The position numbers were made by a program, and so were the translations under genes. Positions 58,347 through 64,000 of a stretch of DNA of 64,000 nucleotides are shown here, piece after piece (position 1 is the stretch's first letter; every line of letters begins with the position of its first letter). This DNA comes from Legionella geestiana (GTDB taxonomy: Bacteria > Pseudomonadota > Gammaproteobacteria > Legionellales > Legionellaceae), in contig NZ_CP038271.1 in NCBI RefSeq assembly GCF_004571195.1, forward strand, positions 1,168,001 through 1,232,000. Direction: 5' to 3'. The notes under the pieces were generated by a model. The model made no database searches. It was not told where the DNA came from and saw nothing but the letters and a program-made list of their open reading frames with translations.

Positions 58347-60161
58347 TCATTCTACCGTCACTGACTTGGCGAGGTTTCGCGGCTGGTCCACATCAGTACC
58401 CTTGGCCACCGCAACATGATAAGCGAGCAACTGCAGGGGTATGGTGTAGAGAATGGGCGCAATCCACTGGCCACAGGAGGGAACCTTAATCAACTCTGCC
58501 GCATGGCCATCCCATGCATGTGAATCATCCATAAATACATAGAGCTCCGCTCCCCTTGCACTGACCTCGTGCAGATTGGACCTCAGCTTGTCAAGCAGCG
58601 CGTCATTGGGCGCGACAGCGACAACCGGCATGTCCTTGTCCACCAGTGCGAGCGGACCGTGCTTCAACTCTCCTGCAGGATAGGCTTCTGCATGGATGTA
58701 GGAAATTTCCTTGAGTTTAAGCGCACCCTCAAGTGCCACCGGATACTGTACCCCGCGGCCAAGAAAAAGAGCATGCGCCTTATTCACAAAACAGGCAGAG
58801 AGTTCGGCAACGCGGTCGTTGGTTGCCAGAAACTGTTCACTCAACAGGGGCAGCTCTCGAAGTTCTTTCAACACGGTATGCGCACGCTCGTCACGGCACA
58901 TCGCGGCCGCCAGCATCAAAAATGCACAGAGCTGGGTTGTAAACGCCTTGGTGGACGCAACGCCAATTTCAATGCCTGCACGGGTGAGGAACACGGCATC
59001 GGCTTCTCGCACAAGCGTGCTGGTCGGTACGTTACAGATAGCGAAGGTGCCAAGGTAGGACTGCGTTTTTGCGCGGGTGAGTGCGGCGAGAGTGTCAGCT
59101 GTTTCACCGGACTGAGACACGGCGATAAAGAGCGTATTCTCAGGCACTACAACATCGCGATAGCGGTATTCGCTCGCAATTTCCACCGAAGTGGGCACGC
59201 CTGCCAGAGATTCCAGCCAGTATTTGGCGACAAGCCCCGCATGGTAACTGGTGCCACAGGCGACAATGTGAATGTTACGCACGGAATCCATCATGCGGGC
59301 GGCGACTTCACCAAAGCCCGCACGCAAGACCTCAAGGCTCGCAACACGCCCTTCAAGGGTGTCGGAAAGCACGCGGGTCTGCTCGAAAATTTCCTTCAGC
59401 ATGAAATGGCGGTAATTTCCCTTGCTGACCAGTTCGCAGTCACCGTGCAGCACATGCCATTCACGCTCAACCGTGCGACCATCAGCATCCTGGATACGCA
59501 CCTGGCCGTCATGGAGAATGGCACTGTCGCCTTCCTCAAGATAAGCAACCTTTTCCGCAAAGGCACGCAGCGCCATGGCATCGGAGGCAATAAACAGTTC
59601 ATCAATCCCTGAACCCAGCACCAGTGGGCTGCCCTTTCGAATCACAACGATTTCACCCGGACGCTGCTGGTGAATCACGGCGAGTGCAAAGGCGCCATGC
59701 AGTTGCGCGGCAGCTTTTTGCACCGCCGTCAAAAGATGCTCATGTTCCTGGTAATAATGATGAATCAAATGGGCGGCAACTTCGGTGTCCGTTTCGGAGG
59801 TGAACTGATATCCCTGTTCACGCAGGCGCGCGCGCAGCTGTTCGTGGTTCTCGATGATGCCATTGTGCACCACGGCGATTTCACCGCGCGACATGTGTGG
59901 ATGGGCATTGCTTTCAGACGGCTTGCCATGGGTTGCCCAGCGGGTATGCGCGATACCGGTACATCCTGAAATTGAGGTTTCCTGCATCGCATCCGCGAGT
60001 GCCTGTACCTTGCCCAGCACCCGCACGCGCCGTAAGCGCGCATTCGCATCGATAACGGCAATACCGGCCGAGTCGTACCCGCGGTACTCAAGACGCCGCA
60101 AGCCCTCAAGCAGCATTCTGCTGACATCCCGTTTAGATACCGCACCCACTATTCCACACAT
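58347..60161 (-). CDS. glmS: Glutamine-fructose-6-phosphate aminotransferase (isomerizing)
   Basis: 604 residues; makes glucosamine-6-phosphate for peptidoglycan and LPS. The nucleophile is Cys2 in MCGIVGAVS; the start at 60161 is fixed by that motif and by GGAG six bases upstream. The glutaminase has RWATHGKPSESNAHPH; the two SIS domains have ACGTSYHAGLVAKYW, VSQSGETADTLAAL and the C-terminal VAKGTDVDQPRNLAKSVTVE. No glmS ribozyme-like structure was noticed upstream. No glmU next to it. Confidence 0.96.
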   Translation of the reverse strand: MCGIVGAVSKRDVSRMLLEGLRRLEYRGYDSAGIAVIDANARLRRVRVLGKVQALADAMQETSISGCTGIAHTRWATHGKPSESNAHPHMSRGEIAVVHNGIIENHEQLRARLREQGYQFTSETDTEVAAHLIHHYYQEHEHLLTAVQKAAAQLHGAFALAVIHQQRPGEIVVIRKGSPLVLGSGIDELFIASDAMALRAFAEKVAYLEEGDSAILHDGQVRIQDADGRTVEREWHVLHGDCELVSKGNYRHFMLKEIFEQTRVLSDTLEGRVASLEVLRAGFGEVAARMMDSVRNIHIVACGTSYHAGLVAKYWLESLAGVPTSVEIASEYRYRDVVVPENTLFIAVSQSGETADTLAALTRAKTQSYLGTFAICNVPTSTLVREADAVFLTRAGIEIGVASTKAFTTQLCAFLMLAAAMCRDERAHTVLKELRELPLLSEQFLATNDRVAELSACFVNKAHALFLGRGVQYPVALEGALKLKEISYIHAEAYPAGELKHGPLALVDKDMPVVAVAPNDALLDKLRSNLHEVSARGAELYVFMDDSHAWDGHAAELIKVPSCGQWIAPILYTIPLQLLAYHVAVAKGTDVDQPRNLAKSVTVE

Positions 60162-60251
60162 AAATCGCTCCTCTTTGCCGACACTCCCGACACGGTTAAC
60201 GCATACCGGCATGCTTCAAAATGGTCATTATGCCACAGACCCTCAATTTCC

Positions 60252-61541
60252 CTATATTTCTCCGGCAACCGCACACTCTATAGTATAGCCGTGCGCTTTC
60301 ATGGCCTCACAGATTTCAACGGCCATCATCTGATGCGCCCGGGTTGACGGATGAATATCATCCCAGAACAAATAGGTTTCAGGTCGGTCACACACGTTGT
60401 AGTTTTTGCCATGAAGGCCAGGCCCCACCGTCTGCATCGCCTCGGCATGCAACAGGACATAGTTTCTTGCAAAGGGCGAATGCCTGAGCGCGCGCACCTG
60501 CGGCAGCTTAACGTCCGTACAGGGTTCGGTCACATTCAGAAAACCTGATTTTTCCGGGTTGTTCATGGCCGTTTGAAGAAACGGCTGGATATCAACCATG
60601 AGAAAATCAACCTCAGGCCACTCACCACGCCACTGTTGCGTACGGTCTGCCAGTCTATCGTTGTGCATGCGGGTCGCGTTTGACAGCAGCGGCCCCTCAG
60701 GCGTATTCAAAAACTTTGGCGACAGTCCAATATCCGGCAGGCCAATCACGACTACCTTCCTGGCGCCTGACTGCACGAGCCGGCGCACGGACGCTTCCAG
60801 ACCATTAACCACGTTATCGATATAATCACTCATGACCGCGGAGTCACGCGTGTCATCAAAGACAAAGGCGTTCAGATAATCATTACCGCCGCCAAGAATA
60901 AAGTACACGGGCTCTGAGTCCACGCTGCCTTCACTCATCAGGAATCCCTGCGTTGAAAGCCCAAGGCTTGGCGGAATCAGCTTGCCCACAATCACACCCT
61001 TTATGGTGTCGATGGGGTGGCGAATGAGGTTCCAGGTGGTGAGGTGATAATCCCAGGTCACCGCCCAGCCGCCGGCAAAGGCCTGATTGCGCGAGAAAAC
61101 CACGTCTTTAGGGTCGATACCGAGCATCAAAGCCAGATATTCGTTCCACACCGGGCCGTTAGAAAAACGCCAGTGCCAGTAGGGTGCGCCCGGAATAACC
61201 GGCACCTTGCGCACACTGCTGACAAGGGTTGCCATCATTGGCGCGAGCTCATCGTCAAAAAAATTCTGAACCATGTCGATTCCGGCATCGAGCACCGACT
61301 GCGGAACGTGGTAATCATCGGCAAACTCTTCCATTTTGCGAATGACAAACACCTTCAGAGGACGCACCAGAAAAGCGGGGTTTTCATCTCGGCGCAGGCT
61401 TTTTAAAAGATGGGTGGTGTTGCCGGTATCTGAAAGGCTGTCACCAAAAATCACCATGGACTTCACCGGCATGTCGGCAAACAGTACGGTGGGCAACAGC
61501 AAAAGGGCGGCCAACAGGCCCCGGCATGTGTGTGTGCGCAT
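60252..61541 (-). CDS. Secreted GDSL lipase/acyltransferase (PlaC-like)
   Basis: 429 residues with a signal peptide (about 1-22). Block I is VIFGDSLSDTGN (Ser nucleophile about 34), block III GGGNDYLNAF, block V FWDDIHPSTRAHQ with Asp and His. A Cys pair near residues 336 and 381 encloses a loop, as in PlaC, where a disulfide loop is processed by ProA. Family members act as lysophospholipase and as glycerophospholipid:cholesterol acyltransferase. By length it fits PlaC better than PlaA. Divergence to PlaD cannot be ruled out. Likely type II secreted. Confidence 0.85.
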   Translation of the reverse strand: MRTHTCRGLLAALLLLPTVLFADMPVKSMVIFGDSLSDTGNTTHLLKSLRRDENPAFLVRPLKVFVIRKMEEFADDYHVPQSVLDAGIDMVQNFFDDELAPMMATLVSSVRKVPVIPGAPYWHWRFSNGPVWNEYLALMLGIDPKDVVFSRNQAFAGGWAVTWDYHLTTWNLIRHPIDTIKGVIVGKLIPPSLGLSTQGFLMSEGSVDSEPVYFILGGGNDYLNAFVFDDTRDSAVMSDYIDNVVNGLEASVRRLVQSGARKVVVIGLPDIGLSPKFLNTPEGPLLSNATRMHNDRLADRTQQWRGEWPEVDFLMVDIQPFLQTAMNNPEKSGFLNVTEPCTDVKLPQVRALRHSPFARNYVLLHAEAMQTVGPGLHGKNYNVCDRPETYLFWDDIHPSTRAHQMMAVEICEAMKAHGYTIECAVAGEI

Positions 61542-61606
61542 TGCATCCTCCCTGAAATAGATATCCTGCGGCTTTCGCTTCAGCCTATGGCACGATCATT
61601 TTTTTG

Positions 61607-62071
61607 TCAATGACGCATCAGGCGCGCCTTGCTGCGCTGCCAGTCGCGATCTTTAATGGTTTCGCGCTTATCATGCGTTTTTTTACCACGCGCAAGCGCG
61701 ATACGGATTTTAACCAGATTATGCTTCCAATACAAAGACAAAGGCACAATGGTATAGCCCTGACGCTCAACACTCCCGATAAGGCTTGAAAGCTCGCGGC
61801 GCGACAGCAGCAGCTTGCGGGTACGCAGCGGGTCTGGATGTAAAAATGCGGCGGCCGTCGACAGCGGCTGAATCTGCGCCCCAAGAAGCCACGCCTCACC
61901 GGTACGCAAAATCACGTGCGCATCTGAAAGATGCACCTTGCCCGCGCGCAGGCTTTTGACTTCCCAGCCCTCAAGCACCATCCCTGCCTCAAACTCTTCC
62001 TCAATAAAGTAGTCAAAACGCGCTTTTTTGTTTTGCGCAATCGTTGAACTTTCTTTCCCTTTACCCGCCAT
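61607..62071 (-). CDS. smpB: tmRNA-binding protein SmpB
   Basis: 154 residues. Start at 62071 (MAGKGKESS); a frame to 62101 lacks a ribosome site. The OB-fold shows [26 protein letters not shown] and HLSDAHV, and the basic C-terminal tail ([21 protein letters not shown]) that enters the ribosome. Its partner RNA gene ssrA is in the same window, about 10 kb away. Confidence 0.95.
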   Translation of the reverse strand: MAGKGKESSTIAQNKKARFDYFIEEEFEAGMVLEGWEVKSLRAGKVHLSDAHVILRTGEAWLLGAQIQPLSTAAAFLHPDPLRTRKLLLSRRELSSLIGSVERQGYTIVPLSLYWKHNLVKIRIALARGKKTHDKRETIKDRDWQRSKARLMRH

Positions 62072-62194
62072 AGGGCACCATCGTCTCAATGAAAATGTCA
62101 CACAGTATACCCTGGTATCGGTAAAAAAACCGCGCCATTGTCAGGCCATGTCCCGCATGTCACAATCGGGATATTTAACGCATGAGAGATACGC

Positions 62195-62662
62195 ATGAAA
62201 CCTGGTGATTCCCTTCCCGCCCTGTCCCTTGCAACCACATCCGGTGAGATACGTCTGCCCGACACATACCGCGGTCAGTGGCTCGTGCTGTATTTCTACC
62301 CCAAAGACGCCACTCCGGGCTGCACGCAGGAAGGTCGCGACTTTCGAGATAAAGCACACGCGTTTAGAGAGGCGGGTGCGGTTATACTCGGTGTTTCACG
62401 GGACTCCCTTAAAAGCCACGAGAAATTTCGCAGCTGCGAGAGCTTTCCTTTTGAACTGATAAGCGATACTAATGAAACGCTCTGCCAGACGTTTGATGTT
62501 ATCCATGATAAATCAATGTATGGAAAAACTGTACGCGGCATTGAACGCAGCACGTTTATCATTGACCCTGAGGGCATTGTGCGCCACGCATGGCGCAAGG
62601 TGCGGGTACCGGGGCATGTAGAAGATGTTTTACAGACATTGCGGCAGTTACAGACGGCATGA
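62195..62662 (+). CDS. bcp: Thioredoxin-dependent peroxiredoxin, Bcp type
   Basis: 155 residues; reduces peroxides in the cytoplasm. Peroxidatic Cys43 in KDATPGCTQEG. The resolving Cys found five residues later in many Bcp proteins is replaced here (Arg48), so this is a one-Cys or atypical form; other Cys are in RSCESF and LCQTF. IERSTFIIDPEGIV is conserved. Divergent from smpB. Confidence 0.9.
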   Translation: MKPGDSLPALSLATTSGEIRLPDTYRGQWLVLYFYPKDATPGCTQEGRDFRDKAHAFREAGAVILGVSRDSLKSHEKFRSCESFPFELISDTNETLCQTFDVIHDKSMYGKTVRGIERSTFIIDPEGIVRHAWRKVRVPGHVEDVLQTLRQLQTA

Positions 62663-62730
62663 ATCCCGCTGTCGGCTTGACGCGGACGAGCGCCTTGAAC
62701 ACAATAGGTTTTTGACTATCGGATAACGCC

Positions 62731-64000
62731 ATGGAATCTACAGGCAAAAGCGCCAGACTGTTCGTGCTGGATACCAACATCCTCATGCACGATCCCACCG
62801 CGATTTACCGGTTTGAAGAGCATGACTTATACCTGCCGATGGTCGTCCTTGAAGAACTTGACAGCCACAAAACTGGGCTTTCTGAAGTCGCGCGCAACGT
62901 TCGCCAGACAAACCGCATGCTCGTTGAACTGATGAGCAATGCCACACATGCGGAAATTGTTGCGGGTCTTAGTATTCCCGGGCATGCAAACGCCGGCAAG
63001 GCGCGCGCCAGCGGCCGGCTTTTTTTCCAGACTGATGAATTCGCGCCACTCCAGAGCAGCGCCCTTCCGGGGCACAAAGCCGATAACACCCTTCTGGCAA
63101 CTGCACTCGGGCTGCAAAAGAAACATCCCGAAAAGCTCGTGGTCATTGTTTCCAAAGACATTAATCTGCGCATCAAAGCCGGCATTCTCGGCATTCCCGC
63201 AGAAGACTATTACAACGACAAGGTACTTGATGACGTCAATCTGCTGCACAGCGGACTGCATATCCTCGCAGAAGACTTCTGGGAAACCCATTCAAAAGAC
63301 ATGGAATCCTGGAAGGATTCCGGCCGGACATTTTATCGCGTCCACGGCCCGCTTGTGGAACACTGGAACCACAACGACTGCCTGAGTACCGCTGACAATC
63401 AGTTTCAGGGTATCGTTAAAGCCATCGAGCCAAACGGCGCCATAGTCGAGGTGGCACGCGACTATACGCAGACCCGCAATGCGGTCTGGGGCATTTGTGC
63501 GCGCAACCGTGAGCAGAATTTCGCCCTGAATCTCCTGCTCGACCCGGAAATCGATTTCGTCAGCCTTCAGGGTTCTGCCGGTACCGGAAAAACGCTCCTG
63601 ACCATCGCCGCAGGACTTGCACAGGTGATGGATGAAAAGCGCTACACAGAAATCATCATGACCCGTGTCACCGTGCCGGTAGGTGAGGATATCGGTTTTC
63701 TGCCAGGCACTGAAGAAGAAAAAATGACGCCCTGGATGGGGGCGTTGATGGACAACCTCGAGGTGCTGCACAACACTCAGGAAGGCGGAAGCTTTGGACG
63801 TGCGGCGACCCAGGACCTGCTTCAGTCGCGCATTAAAATCCGCTCACTGAACTTCATGCGCGGACGCACGTTCCTGAACCGCTTCATCATCATCGATGAA
63901 TCGCAAAACCTGACCTCGAAACAAATCAAGACGCTGGTCACACGTGCAGGCCCTGGCAGTAAAATCATCTGCCTTGGTGATATCAAACAGATTGACACAC
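62731..64000 (+). CDS. PIN-PhoH fusion ATPase, cut by the window end
   Basis: The first 423 codons are present and the frame is open at the right edge. An N-terminal PIN nuclease domain (LFVLDTNILMHDP; Asp14, with other acids in EELDSHK and KADNTLL) and a PhoH ATPase domain: Walker A QGSAGTGKTLL (about 280) and Walker B FIIIDESQN (about 387). This is the PhoH2/YlaK type, an RNA helicase-nuclease. A partner antitoxin-like gene, seen in mycobacteria, is not visible. Confidence 0.9.
   Translation, partial: MESTGKSARLFVLDTNILMHDPTAIYRFEEHDLYLPMVVLEELDSHKTGLSEVARNVRQTNRMLVELMSNATHAEIVAGLSIPGHANAGKARASGRLFFQTDEFAPLQSSALPGHKADNTLLATALGLQKKHPEKLVVIVSKDINLRIKAGILGIPAEDYYNDKVLDDVNLLHSGLHILAEDFWETHSKDMESWKDSGRTFYRVHGPLVEHWNHNDCLSTADNQFQGIVKAIEPNGAIVEVARDYTQTRNAVWGICARNREQNFALNLLLDPEIDFVSLQGSAGTGKTLLTIAAGLAQVMDEKRYTEIIMTRVTVPVGEDIGFLPGTEEEKMTPWMGALMDNLEVLHNTQEGGSFGRAATQDLLQSRIKIRSLNFMRGRTFLNRFIIIDESQNLTSKQIKTLVTRAGPGSKIICLGDIKQIDT

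Noticed and set aside
58569..59612. A 347-codon open frame on the plus strand opposite glmS
   Set aside because: It lies entirely antisense to a well-conserved gene, has no ribosome site and no recognisable protein features; long antisense frames are common opposite codon-biased genes.

Overview
The window looks like a Legionella-type gammaproteobacterial chromosome of roughly even base composition, which is high for that genus. The genus-level call rests on a SidE-family phosphodiesterase-like giant protein, a PlaC-like GDSL lipase/acyltransferase, a LapA-like M28 aminopeptidase, a protein ending in a eukaryotic CaaX prenylation box, and generic gammaproteobacterial housekeeping genes. It is an inference from the proteins, not from a marker gene.

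Layout. 0-1 kb: end of panB and panC. 1-12 kb: an accessory peptide-export locus. Three tandem, nearly identical small peptide precursors, each with its own promoter-like leader and 3' hairpins, precede a four-gene operon: a cyclic-nucleotide-binding-fold protein, an HlyD adaptor, an ABC transporter with a C39 leader peptidase, and a second ABC transporter. A convergent histidine kinase/REC-cyclase pair follows, then a promoter-to-terminator small RNA on the minus strand. 12-32 kb: mostly core genes, including an HTH regulator, TRIC channel, MHS transporter, cyclophilin, tgt, oxdC-like bicupin plus mntH, dsbB with a cytochrome c, MFS, qmcA-like/nfeD, a cysteine-dioxygenase-like cupin, pabB/pabA, vsr, and an NsrR-controlled truncated haemoglobin/reductase pair. 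32-39 kb: two probable effectors, an AraC/GyrI regulator, an alpha/beta hydrolase and a small membrane protein. 39-43.5 kb: an aminotransferase and a hybrid kinase.

43.6-51.1 kb is an AT-rich mobile zone lying against the 3' end of the tmRNA gene (ssrA, minus strand, 51134-51529). Copies of the ssrA 3' end recur at 44393, 46077 and 47705. They divide the zone into small cassettes: a Fic protein with an operator array; a wHTH/nucleotidyltransferase/truncated metallophosphoesterase module; and a third with an IS256-family element and a gene split by an IS4-family element that left a clean 9-bp target duplication. No integrase was found. 51.6-64 kb returns to chromosomal genes: a CaaX protein, a LapA-like aminopeptidase, an unknown protein coupled to a YciA thioesterase and tex, glmS, a GDSL lipase, smpB, a Bcp-type peroxiredoxin and a PIN-PhoH ATPase cut by the window end.

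Functional links. The peptide locus is a complete export route with a possible cyclic-nucleotide control branch. NsrR and a perfect operator control NO detoxification. The Mn transporter is coupled to a probably Mn-dependent decarboxylase. Both trans-translation partners (ssrA and smpB) are present.
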